Source of the DNA: Odoribacter splanchnicus DSM 20712
GTDB lineage: Bacteria > Bacteroidota > Bacteroidia > Bacteroidales > Marinifilaceae
DNA length: 64,000 bases
Direction: 5' to 3'
NCBI RefSeq assembly: GCF_000190535.1
Contig: NC_015160.1
Coordinates: 682,001 to 746,000, forward strand
Positions within the stretch are counted from its first letter, which is position 1. Each line of letters starts with the position of its first letter. Below the pieces are notes generated by a model. The model was not told the DNA's origin. It saw nothing but the letters and a program-made list of their open reading frames with translations, and searched no databases. This document shows positions 26,966 through 34,996 of the stretch, piece by piece. Both the position numbers and the translations under genes were made by a program.

Positions 26966-27994
26966 ATGAAAAATAATGCGGATGAAATAAGGAGATTAAA
27001 AGAACGATTAGGGCAGGGGACTTTAAAAACGGTGATTATTCCTCATATTTCGGCAGATGGTGATGCGGCAGGCTCTTGTTCGGCTTTGTCTGAAGTGTTG
27101 CAGCAAGTGGGAATAGAATGGCATATCCTGACCTGTGATTTTATTCCGGAATATCTCCGTTTTTTGAAAAATATCTCTTCGGCTATTTCTTTTCAGGAAA
27201 AACCGGAAGAATGTAAACGCTTACTTGCCGATGCCGACCTTATTTTTATGCTCGATCACAATACGGTTGCCCGGGAAGGTGACCTTGAAAATTGGGTGGT
27301 GGCTTCTCCTGCCGGGCGTGTAATCATCGACCATCATCCGGATCCCGATCCGCAACAATACGTAATCTCCGATACTCAGGTTTCTTCGACTTGTGAACTA
27401 CTCTATATCGTCATGTCACAGATTTGGGGAAAGGAGATCGTTACTCCGGATATCGCCGGCGCTTTGTACACCGGCATTAATACCGATACGGGAGGATTGA
27501 GTCATAATTCTTCTCATCCGCAGACCTATCGGATTATCGCAGACCTGTTGGAAGCGGGATTGGATAAAGCTTATATCCATGAACGGATTTATCAAATGAA
27601 CAATTTATCCCGTCTGCGTCTGATTGGAAATGTTTTACTCAATAAACTGGAGGTGAATGAACAATATCCGGTGGCTATTATGCCGATTACCCGGGAAGAA
27701 TTAGACCGCTATAATTACAAAGACGGAGACTTGGAAGGGTTGGTCAATATTCCGCTCTCTGTTCACAATGTCTGTGTATCGGTACAAATCACGGAACGCA
27801 GGGAAAGGGTAAAATTATCTTTTCGTTCTAAGGGAAATGTGCCGGTCAATGAATGGGCTAAGGCTTTTTTCAATGGGGGAGGTCATTTGAATGCTGCCGG
27901 AGGACAGATGGATTTGCCGCTGGCAGAAGTGGTGAGAAAGGTAAAAGAAACGATTCCCTGGTTTTTCGAACAACTAAAAAACAGCGGTATTTAA
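26966..27994 (+). CDS. nrnA: DHH/DHHA1 phosphoesterase, NrnA-type oligoribonuclease/pAp phosphatase
   Basis: 342 residues. The DHH domain shows ISADGDAAGS, LDHNTVAR and the DHH block IDHHPDPD; the C-terminal DHHA1 domain has the nucleotide-binding FNGGGHLNAAGG. NrnA degrades nano-RNA and, in many species, dephosphorylates 3'-phosphoadenosine 5'-phosphate. Length and domain order are normal. The DUF1904 gene follows 32 bases downstream. Confidence 0.9.
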   Translation: MKNNADEIRRLKERLGQGTLKTVIIPHISADGDAAGSCSALSEVLQQVGIEWHILTCDFIPEYLRFLKNISSAISFQEKPEECKRLLADADLIFMLDHNTVAREGDLENWVVASPAGRVIIDHHPDPDPQQYVISDTQVSSTCELLYIVMSQIWGKEIVTPDIAGALYTGINTDTGGLSHNSSHPQTYRIIADLLEAGLDKAYIHERIYQMNNLSRLRLIGNVLLNKLEVNEQYPVAIMPITREELDRYNYKDGDLEGLVNIPLSVHNVCVSVQITERRERVKLSFRSKGNVPVNEWAKAFFNGGGHLNAAGGQMDLPLAEVVRKVKETIPWFFEQLKNSGI

Positions 27995-28026
27995 ATATTC
28001 ATATTCTACTAAAAACTTTTATTGTT

Positions 28027-28362
28027 ATGCCTTTTTTTAAATTTCATTTTGTAGAAGCTTCCCGGATGGCAGGTGTGAGTCGTCGGATGGCAGACCGGCT
28101 ACAAGAGACGATCGGATGCCCGCGTGAACATATCGTGTTCGAGCTGATTCATTCCAGCGTGGTCGAAGATGTAACCATTAAGAGCGGTAATGATTGGCCT
28201 TATGTAGAAGTAGATTATTTTGAACGGCCTCCGGAGGTACAACACGAAGTTGCGAAAGTCATTTATGAATGTCTGATGGCCGCCGGATATCAGAATTCGG
28301 ATGTATATTTTCGTTACCTGACTCCTGAGAATTATTATGAAAATGGAGCCTGTCTGAAATAA
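28027..28362 (+). CDS. DUF1904 family protein
   Basis: 111 residues. It follows the tautomerase-like DUF1904 pattern: MPFFKFHFVEA at the start, a cysteine-proline CPREHIVFELIHS strand, and WPYVEVDYFERP. DUF1904 resembles the 4-oxalocrotonate tautomerase fold, though Pro1 would require removal of the initiator Met (MPF fits). No activity is established for this branch. Confidence 0.82.
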   Translation: MPFFKFHFVEASRMAGVSRRMADRLQETIGCPREHIVFELIHSSVVEDVTIKSGNDWPYVEVDYFERPPEVQHEVAKVIYECLMAAGYQNSDVYFRYLTPENYYENGACLK

Positions 28363-28386
28363 ATATGTTGATAAAAAACGGGCCGA

Positions 28387-28440
28387 TTTGGTGTGAAATA
28401 TAAAAAGAATGCTTATGTTTGCGTATAGTATAAAACGCAA
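28387..28440 (+). promoter_or_regulatory. Promoter and candidate operator of the MarR gene
   Basis: TTTG at 28387-28390 and TATGTTTG at 28414-28421 form a promoter. The inverted repeat TTGCGT (28419-28424) / ACGCAA (28435-28440) with a 10-base spacer covers the expected start of transcription, 9 bases ahead of the ATG. That is a position where MarR proteins often bind to repress their own gene (inference). Confidence 0.45.
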
Positions 28441-28448
28441 CATAAACT

Positions 28449-28874
28449 ATGGATGATGTCAGAGAATTAGTCTCTTATCTCAGTAAAGCTGAGCGGGGAT
28501 ATACCAAAACTTTAAATCGTGAGTTTTTGAAAGCCGGATTCGATTTGAGCAGGGAACAATATGAATTATTACAGGTGCTCTGGGCGGAAGATCACGTGAA
28601 TCAGCAAACTATTTCCAAGAGGCTTCAGAAAGATAAATACAATGTGACGAAACTATTGAATACCCTGACGAAACGTGGGTTTGTGCAGCGGAAAATGTGT
28701 CAGGAAGATAAGCGGAATAATTTTGTGGTCCTGACCGAAAAAGGCATAGAGGCCAAAAAGGTTTTGACCAATATCGAAGAGCAGGTACATGCTGACCTGA
28801 CTTTTACCATTGCTCCGCAGGAAATTAAATCTTGTGTTTGGGTGTTGAAGAAATTAACGGATATGATGGGCTAA
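28449..28874 (+). CDS. MarR-family transcriptional regulator
   Basis: A 141-residue winged-helix protein. The recognition helix region is NQQTISKRLQKDKYNVTKLL, read in two parts, and the wing follows with DKRNNFVVLTEKG. MarR proteins are dimeric ligand- or redox-sensing repressors. Only one cysteine, Cys105-like in the QRKMCQED segment, and one near the end (KSCVW) are present. It is followed 44 bases later by the dipeptidase gene, which may be its target. Confidence 0.9.
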   Translation: MDDVRELVSYLSKAERGYTKTLNREFLKAGFDLSREQYELLQVLWAEDHVNQQTISKRLQKDKYNVTKLLNTLTKRGFVQRKMCQEDKRNNFVVLTEKGIEAKKVLTNIEEQVHADLTFTIAPQEIKSCVWVLKKLTDMMG

Positions 28875-28918
28875 CGTCATATCCGTTGTTGTTAAATAAA
28901 CCATGAAAAACAAATAAA

Positions 28919-30382
28919 ATGGAAATTTTTAAAGGATTACAACCCGAATTGGTGTGGAGTTATTTCGAAGAGATCTGTAAAATTCCCCGCCCATCTAAAA
29001 AAGAAGAAAAAATAGCTGCCTGGTTGATGGAATTTGCTAAGAAACATCAGCTGGAAGCTCGTCAGGATGAAGCAGGTAATGTATTGATTACGAAGCCGGC
29101 TACTCCGGGAAAAGAACAAACCCCGGGTGTGGTTTTACAAGCACATATGGATATGGTTTGTGAGAAAAATGCAGATACCGTTCATGACTTCGATAAAGAT
29201 CCGATAAAACCTTATATAGACGGTGAATGGGTAAAAGCCAAAGGTACGACACTGGGAGCGGACGATGGTATTGGAATAGCTGCTGCATTGGCTGTTTTGA
29301 CAGATGAAAATATTCAGCACGGACCTTTGGAATGTCTGTTTACCGTTGACGAAGAAACCGGATTGACCGGGGCTTTTGCTTTACAGCCTGGATTTTTTCA
29401 GGGCAAGATATTATTGAATCTGGATTCGGAAGATGAAGGGGAAATTTTTATCGGATGTGCCGGTGGAATCGATACCGTTATTCGCTTGCCTTACCGAAAA
29501 ATGGTTTTACCTGCCCATAAATTTGCTGTTCAGGTTAAAGTGAAAGGATTGCAGGGCGGACATTCCGGTGATGATATTAATAAAGGGAGAGGAAATGCGA
29601 TCAAGATATTGAATCGCTTTCTGTGGGATTTGAATGAGCGGTATGGTCTGTTGGTTGCATCTTTGGAAGGAGGAAACCTGAGAAATGCCATAGCCCGGGA
29701 AGCTAATGCGGTGATCGTTTTCGATGAAGTCCTGAAAGAAAATATCCGGGTTGACTTCAATATGTATGCAGCTGAGATGGAGGAGGTTTGGAAAATAACA
29801 GAACCGGGACTACAGTTGGAACTGGAATCTGTCGATTTACCTGGAGAGGTATTGACTCAGGAATTTACCAATAAATTATTGAATGCCTTGTATGCTTGTC
29901 CTCATGGTGTATTCACGATGAGTTATCGGATGCCTGGAATGGTAGAAACTTCTACTAACCTCGCAGCAGTGAAATTTATCGAAAACGATACGATCTTGAT
30001 TACTACTTCCCAGAGAAGTGATGTCGACTCGGAGAAGATGAATATTGCTCATATGGTGGCTGCAGTATTCCGTTTGATCGGTGCTGAAGTGGAGCATGGA
30101 GAAGGATATCCGGGGTGGGCACCTAATCCGGAATCCGCTATTTTGAAAATTGCAGTGGAATCTTATAAACAACTGTTCGGTTATGAACCTGTAGTCAGAT
30201 CTATCCATGCAGGATTGGAATGTGGACTGTTTTTGGAGAAATATCCCGGAATGGATATGATTTCCTTCGGCCCGACCTTACGTGGTGTGCATTCCCCGGA
30301 TGAGAAAGTAGATATCGAAACAGTCGGGAAATGGTGGAAACATTTGGTGGATATTTTGGAACGTTTAACAAAAGAGGCCTAA
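28919..30382 (+). CDS. pepD: Cytosolic aminoacyl-histidine dipeptidase (M20 family)
   Basis: A 487-residue metallopeptidase. Metal ligands appear in VVLQAHMDMVCEK (His and Asp), GADDGIGIAA (bridging Asp) and TVDEETGLTGAF (catalytic Glu and ligand Glu). A later segment, HAGLECGLFLEKYP, closes the site. PepD hydrolyses dipeptides such as Xaa-His in the cytoplasm. The stop codon overlaps the start of the following gene (TAATG). Confidence 0.95.
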   Translation: MEIFKGLQPELVWSYFEEICKIPRPSKKEEKIAAWLMEFAKKHQLEARQDEAGNVLITKPATPGKEQTPGVVLQAHMDMVCEKNADTVHDFDKDPIKPYIDGEWVKAKGTTLGADDGIGIAAALAVLTDENIQHGPLECLFTVDEETGLTGAFALQPGFFQGKILLNLDSEDEGEIFIGCAGGIDTVIRLPYRKMVLPAHKFAVQVKVKGLQGGHSGDDINKGRGNAIKILNRFLWDLNERYGLLVASLEGGNLRNAIAREANAVIVFDEVLKENIRVDFNMYAAEMEEVWKITEPGLQLELESVDLPGEVLTQEFTNKLLNALYACPHGVFTMSYRMPGMVETSTNLAAVKFIENDTILITTSQRSDVDSEKMNIAHMVAAVFRLIGAEVEHGEGYPGWAPNPESAILKIAVESYKQLFGYEPVVRSIHAGLECGLFLEKYPGMDMISFGPTLRGVHSPDEKVDIETVGKWWKHLVDILERLTKEA

Positions 30383-30852
30383 TGAACGATACAGGTAAAA
30401 GTGCTAAACTAGCCAAATATGACCGGCTGTATGAGCAAATTAAAGGTTATATTCATACCACTGAAGATATTTGGGCACGATTAGCGACCATGGAAGCTGT
30501 TTTGCACCATAAAATGCAGACATTTTTTTGGACCGGAGTATATGCGTTGATCGATGACGAACTGATCGTCCGTTCTTATCAGGGGCCTGTGGCCTGCCAG
30601 AAATTACGGCATCATACCGGAGTATGCTGGGCTGCTGTTTCTTCTGAAAAGACCGTTATAGTCGGGAATGTTGAAGACTTTCCCGGTCATATTGCTTGCA
30701 ATTCCATGTCTAAAAGTGAAATTGTCATCCCTATTCGTGATCCCGAAGGAAAGGTTTTTGCTTGTCTGGACATAGATAGTGATAAGCTTGATGCCTTCGA
30801 TCAGGAAGACGAAGAAGGATTGAAAAAAATTTTATCCTTGCTCTATGAATGA
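30382..30852 (+). CDS. msrC: GAF-domain free methionine-R-sulfoxide reductase
   Basis: 156 residues from the ATG at 30382, which overlaps the pepD stop by one base. The single GAF domain carries the three cysteines of fRMsr: Cys72 in GPVAC, Cys82 in GVCWAA and Cys106 in GHIAC. These occupy the places of Cys84, Cys94 and Cys118 in the E. coli enzyme. It would reduce free methionine-R-sulfoxide. Overlap with pepD suggests translational coupling. Confidence 0.88.
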   Translation: MNDTGKSAKLAKYDRLYEQIKGYIHTTEDIWARLATMEAVLHHKMQTFFWTGVYALIDDELIVRSYQGPVACQKLRHHTGVCWAAVSSEKTVIVGNVEDFPGHIACNSMSKSEIVIPIRDPEGKVFACLDIDSDKLDAFDQEDEEGLKKILSLLYE

Positions 30853-30993
30853 ATAGAAAAGTAACCCCTGCATGTGAAAATAATAGCTCATTTGTAAAAA
30901 ATCTGAAAATGATTTTGAATTTTAGAGAGACATTTTTACCTTAGGGGCTGTAACTATTATAAAAATGATAACTATTAAATATTATTCTGAACT

Positions 30994-31728
30994 ATGAAAA
31001 GAATTGCATTTTTAATTTTAAGTGTTTTATTGACGGTAAGTGTTTTTGCTCAGGATCCGGGGGCTACAGAAAAAAATGCCGGTAATGCAGCTGTTAAAGC
31101 TAAAAATTATCCAGAGGCTTTCAAGCAATATGAAGCTTATCTGAAAATTGTAAACAATAAAGATAATGCAACTGTCTATAATACGGCTTACTGTGCTACT
31201 AAAATAAAGAATTACGCAGCTGCTGAGAAATATTTTGATATGTCTATCAAAAATAACTACAAAGGTGCGTCTTCTTATCTGGGAAAAGCACAGGCACAAA
31301 AAAGCCAGAATAAAACTGCAGAAATGTTGACCACTTTGCAGGATGGAATGAAAGCATTTCCGGGAAATATGAAGTTGGAAACCATGTATGCTGCTTATTA
31401 TATGAAGGAAGGACAGACATTCCAAAAAGCAGGTGATGAAGCGAAGGCTGCTGAAAATTATACTAAAGTGGTGAATTTGACAACCAAGAGTTTTAAAACC
31501 CAGGGACTGGCCAGCTTAGCTAGTTTATACTTTAACAATGGAGCAAAGATTTTGCAGGCAGCAACTCCGATAGCGAATAGCGATAAAGCAAAATATGATG
31601 CTGAGAAAGCTAAAGCGGTGAACGACTTCAAAAAAGCAAAGGATTATCTGGTACAAGCTCAATCTTTAGATCCGGCAAATCAGGATGTAAAAGATCTGAT
31701 GAAACAGGTAAACGAAGCTCTGAAATAA
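30994..31728 (+). CDS. Exported tetratricopeptide-repeat protein
   Basis: 244 residues. A signal peptide spans 1-20 (FLILSVLLTVSVFAQ), followed by helical TPR units such as AVKAKNYPEAFKQYEAYLK, NKDNATVYNTAYCATK and AAAENYTKVVNL. It is rich in Lys and Ala and lacks any catalytic motif. TPR proteins of this type act as periplasmic scaffolds. No partner is evident. A hairpin follows the gene. Confidence 0.85.
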   Translation: MKRIAFLILSVLLTVSVFAQDPGATEKNAGNAAVKAKNYPEAFKQYEAYLKIVNNKDNATVYNTAYCATKIKNYAAAEKYFDMSIKNNYKGASSYLGKAQAQKSQNKTAEMLTTLQDGMKAFPGNMKLETMYAAYYMKEGQTFQKAGDEAKAAENYTKVVNLTTKSFKTQGLASLASLYFNNGAKILQAATPIANSDKAKYDAEKAKAVNDFKKAKDYLVQAQSLDPANQDVKDLMKQVNEALK

Positions 31729-31775
31729 AAAACGGTTTCTTGAAAAGGATTCCCTTTTTTGAAATTCACTGATCG

Positions 31776-31810
31776 ATAATGTGTTAGTTGATCGATAACT
31801 AACACATTAT
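31776..31810 (+). terminator. 14-bp stem hairpin between the TPR gene and the HTH remnant
   Basis: ATAATGTGTTAGTT at 31776-31789 is the exact reverse complement of 31797-31810, with loop GATCGAT. A T/A-rich stretch follows. It could end transcription on either strand and marks the boundary with the accessory region. Confidence 0.55.
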
Positions 31811-31821
31811 TAATTTATACC

Positions 31822-32344
31822 CTATGCCTTTAATTTGTTATACTGCGTAGATTTGCTGATGCACAACAGCTGCGCGGCATTCCTTTTATGCTCGCCCATC
31901 GGGACGGTTGCGGCGTACAAAGCCGCCTACGCTGTTGTATTGCAGGCCTAACTTCAGAGCGATGGATTTCAGCGGTTCGGTCGTGGTTGCATACAGGTGC
32001 ACCGCTTCGTCATATTTCTCCGCGCACCGGGCCAATACCTGCTTGCCGCTCGCAAGTCGCGTCATACCGAGTGAGGCAGCGAGTTCCGGCTTGTGTTCAT
32101 ACAGGTACTCCCTGAATGTTTCGGGGTTCCGGCCAAACTTTTTCGTCCCTTCCGCCGTTGGACGTCTGCTTGTTTTCAAGTGTCCGATGGCTTCGACATA
32201 CTTCGCGGCAGTCGCTTTCAGATAACGTTTGGTGCCGGATAAACGGACTCTTTCTCTTTGGCTGTCGGCATCGCGGTGTTCCTGGCGGTATAGCTCCAAT
32301 GCCGTTTTGTAGTATATACGGCTGTCGTGTATTATCCATGTAAA
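31822..32344 (-). pseudogene. HTH-repeat protein, truncated and frameshifted
   Basis: The longest minus-strand frame (31886-32344) has no ATG start, only a TTG at 32299, and an in-frame TGA at 32345-32347. It encodes two similar units of about 50 residues: KYVEAIGHLKTSRRPTAEG...EHKPEL and KYDEAVHLYATTTEPLKSIA...RNRPD. The second ends early. Shifting frame by one near 31897 recovers a 25-residue tail, MGEHKRNAAQLLCIS plus KSTQYNKLKA, ending at 31822, which reads as a helix-turn-helix. The gene is therefore broken at both ends. It is noticeably GC-rich compared with its flanks, suggesting foreign origin. Similar repeat proteins are common in Bacteroides accessory DNA; function unknown. Confidence 0.55.
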
Positions 32345-32470
32345 TCAGAATTTGTAGTCTCTATGCTTGAATACAGATTTTTGGAATACGAAAAATTTCA
32401 ATTAAATTTGAATCGCCCGTGGAGGGTGTATACGCTGATGCGGAGTGGCTGATGACTGTATTTTTGTATA
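32345..32470. other. Short gap before the IS1182-like element
   Basis: 126 bases of mixed composition between the remnant and the insertion sequence. No ORF or hairpin was recognised. Confidence 0.3.
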
Positions 32471-32506
32471 ATTAGGGATATTCAGTAAATGTCCCTAAAA
32501 AGTAAG

Positions 32507-32549
32507 ATGGCATATAAAGTTGATAGAGTATAATCACTTTATATGCCAT
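32507..32549 (-). repeat. 14-bp inverted repeat inside the left end of the IS
   Basis: ATGGCATATAAAGT (32507-32520) and its exact reverse complement (32536-32549) flank a 15-base loop, about 105 bases past the transposase stop. It may act as a terminator or block outward or inward transcription. Confidence 0.65.
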
Positions 32550-32654
32550 TATTATTGCCCTTTTTCTGTGTTTTTTCACATAATCCTATCTTGTTAGACA
32601 CGACGCTTCGGAAGAGGTCTGATGCCCCCTTCTGGTTCTGTCGGTAAATTTATG

Positions 32655-34013
32655 TCATGCCGCTTTATCCGCCCGGTTCCTGATTTTATCTATCATCAGT
32701 ATGGCATTTGCCGTATGTATTCCAAAGAAAATCCATAGGATTTCCGTCTTCCTGTTCCGTGCCTTTATCCTTGAGAGTGAGTAATGCTGCTTCTGTGTGC
32801 CGAAGCTGCCTTCAAGTCGGGTGGCCCTTTCTTTGGAGAGTTCACTTCTGAGAACCTTTCTCAAGGATTCATCCCTGGCCGCCCTTCCCTTGCGTACAAA
32901 GGATGTGGATATTCCATATTTTGTACAGAACTTTCTGTTGGCATTATTGGCATATATGGAATCGGCAGCCACGCATCTTACCCTCACATTCATGAGCTTC
33001 TGCTGCATGCGGATACGGTCCTTCAGGCGTATACCTTCGTTGAAAGCCTTGAACGAGAGGTGTTCGATGAACGATATGCCGTCTATCTGTATGTTGTTGA
33101 CCTTCGCACCGAACTCGACGGACTTTGTTTCCTTGCCTCTTACAATGGGACGTACATAATGACGGTCAATGCTGACGATGCGGTCCCTGACCTTCCTGCC
33201 TTCAAACAACTCCTTTTCCTGTACAAGAACCTTTCTGATGATGGAAAGACGCTTCTGGTAATCCTGGGTATATCGGAGTGAGGTTCCATGTTCTCTATGG
33301 ATTTCATCCCTCTGTATGAGGAGCTTTTCAAGGAGTCTGATCATACGACGCTTGAGCATCCTTGTCCTTGAAGCCTTCCTCTTTCTCTTCTTGCAGTAGG
33401 ACAGGTAGGACTTCGCCACATCCGCATACTTGTTGCGCGGACGCCTTATACCCAAATCTCTGCAATGAAGGCAGATTTGCCTGTAGAGCCATTCCAGACT
33501 TTCCCAAAGGAGTTTCATATCCGTAGGAAAACGCATATGGCTCTCATAGCATGTGGCATCGGTCATACAGACGTGAAGGCTGTCAAGATAGGGTTTCCAG
33601 TGTGAAGCCAGCACTTCCTGGAGGGAATCAACATCAAGACGGGACGCTATCTCATTGCGGATGGCACTGACTATCTTGTAGTTGGTTATGGGAAAGGACG
33701 GATTTATCATAATCCCGCAGAACATCTGGTAGTGTATGTTCCCGTTAAGATGTTCCACCAGCTGCCTGTCAGAGAATCCGGTGTACGCCTTCAGGACCAT
33801 AAGGGCGATCTTCGCCGAAGGACTGAAGATGTTCCTGCGTCCCAGTCGCTGTTCCGACAGGCCCATGGTCTTTGCCATACGCTCAAACGGAAACACCGAA
33901 TGAAGCCTGCCAAGCTCACTCTCATGAAAACTCTTGCGATATTTTTCTATAATATCAAATTCTGTAAAGCCCAAAGTAGGGTGAATTTCCGAAATATTTT
34001 GTATCTTAGCCAT
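32655..34013 (-). CDS. IS1182-family transposase
   Basis: 452 residues from the ATG at 34013 (MAKIQNISEIHPTLGF). The frame is open 31 codons further upstream, but that part lies in the AT-rich IS end. The N-terminal DUF772-like half (FSPSAKIALMVLKAYTGFSDRQLVEHLNG, in parts) is followed by a DDE domain with CMTDATCYESH, SIDRHYVRP and AADSIYANNANRKFC. The C-terminal part RLEGSFGTQKQHYSLSRIKA carries the catalytic Glu (EGSFG...). It appears intact and potentially active. Confidence 0.88.
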   Translation of the reverse strand: MAKIQNISEIHPTLGFTEFDIIEKYRKSFHESELGRLHSVFPFERMAKTMGLSEQRLGRRNIFSPSAKIALMVLKAYTGFSDRQLVEHLNGNIHYQMFCGIMINPSFPITNYKIVSAIRNEIASRLDVDSLQEVLASHWKPYLDSLHVCMTDATCYESHMRFPTDMKLLWESLEWLYRQICLHCRDLGIRRPRNKYADVAKSYLSYCKKRKRKASRTRMLKRRMIRLLEKLLIQRDEIHREHGTSLRYTQDYQKRLSIIRKVLVQEKELFEGRKVRDRIVSIDRHYVRPIVRGKETKSVEFGAKVNNIQIDGISFIEHLSFKAFNEGIRLKDRIRMQQKLMNVRVRCVAADSIYANNANRKFCTKYGISTSFVRKGRAARDESLRKVLRSELSKERATRLEGSFGTQKQHYSLSRIKARNRKTEILWIFFGIHTANAILMIDKIRNRADKAA

Positions 34014-34195
34014 ATCTTTGTTGGGGAATTTCCCCCGTTTTGGATTCCAAACCTTATTTGCGGGGGAATACCTAAAGATACAAAAAAGCCAACTAATTCG
34101 CAACATTTTGTGTATGAATTAGTTGGCTAATTTTATACTATTTACTGAATATCCCTAATTTACTTTGCCATTTTTCGACACTGCAAAGTTATCGA

Positions 34196-34711
34196 TTACA
34201 TTTTTTTATACCAGAACAAAAGGATAATCTTCATATTATGATTTAAATTTTTACGCAGTTTCTTTATGACAGATTCCAACAGGGATTTCACCGTATTAAT
34301 GGAGATATTTAATTCATCGGCAATTTCTTTATATGTCAGTTTGCGATAAAAAATGCCGACTATAATTTTTTGTGTTTGTGGAGCCAATATGAAAATTTCT
34401 TTTTGCAGGTTGTGAATGAGATCCTCGTCTACACTTGCAAATTCTTCATCTATCACTTGATAATTAGTGAGATCTGCTGTAAATAAAAAATGTTTTTTCT
34501 TTTTTAAAATGTTTAAGCAGCTATTTCGGACCGACTTTAACAGGTAGGATTTGATGGCAATATCGTTAAACGGAAAGACTTTCTCTGTTTCCAGTAGCTG
34601 CAGGAAGACCTCCTGTACCACATCTTCCGCCTCCTCTCGGTTGTTCAGATAAGAGTAGGCATAATTACACAGTAAACCACCATATTTCTGAAATGCATGC
34701 ATCAATTCCAT
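34196..34711 (-). CDS. ECF-type RNA polymerase sigma factor
   Basis: 171 residues. Region 2 spans about 5-70 (YAYSYLNNREEAEDVVQEVF), and region 4 about 105-155 with the helix-turn-helix LTYKEIADELNISINTVKSLL. It is a short sigma-70 family member of the type that pairs with FecR anti-sigma factors in Bacteroidetes. A fecR gene lies at 36440 but on the opposite strand, with a transposase between; the usual order is sigma directly followed by fecR on one strand. That the two work together is plausible but inferred. The protein seems complete, ending ...FWYKKM. Confidence 0.88.
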   Translation of the reverse strand: MELMHAFQKYGGLLCNYAYSYLNNREEAEDVVQEVFLQLLETEKVFPFNDIAIKSYLLKSVRNSCLNILKKKKHFLFTADLTNYQVIDEEFASVDEDLIHNLQKEIFILAPQTQKIIVGIFYRKLTYKEIADELNISINTVKSLLESVIKKLRKNLNHNMKIILLFWYKKM

Positions 34712-34764
34712 TATCGGTTGTATTTATATTGCTATTATATGTTTTCACCTGTACTGAACACTCA

Positions 34765-34772
34765 CAAAGATA
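34765..34772 (-). promoter_or_regulatory. -7 element for the ECF sigma gene
   Basis: Minus-strand TATCTTTG lies 53 bases before the start at 34711. No good -33 element was found. The rest of 34712-34996 is AT-rich without recognised features and probably contains the left end of the IS4-type element. Confidence 0.45.
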
Positions 34773-34996
34773 TTGTTTTTTCAAAATAGATTTATATTTC
34801 TACGATAAATTTGCTTCAGACAGGTTCTGACTATTTTCTATAAATATTGAAAATCAAATACATATATTTATCTGATATAAATATGATAAGAATAGAGCAA
34901 GAAAAGTGTTAAAAGTACCCACCCATTTTTAAAATTTATTGTTTTTAATTTAAAAATGCTTTTAAATGACAATAGTTTGTTAAAAAATCGCCAAGC

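Larger units (their letters stand above)
32471..34160 (-). mobile_element. Complete IS1182-like insertion sequence (~1.69 kb)
   Basis: The ends are near-perfect inverted repeats of AATTAGGGATATTCAGTAAAT: 32470-32490 on the left and, inverted, 34140-34160 on the right. The outermost AATT is its own reverse complement, so it may be part of the repeat or a 4-bp target duplication. One intact transposase fills the element on the minus strand. A 14-bp hairpin (32507-32549) sits inside the left end, downstream of the transposase stop. Confidence 0.8.

Noticed and set aside
32784..33281. 165-codon plus-strand frame
   Set aside because: Antisense shadow of the IS1182-like transposase.
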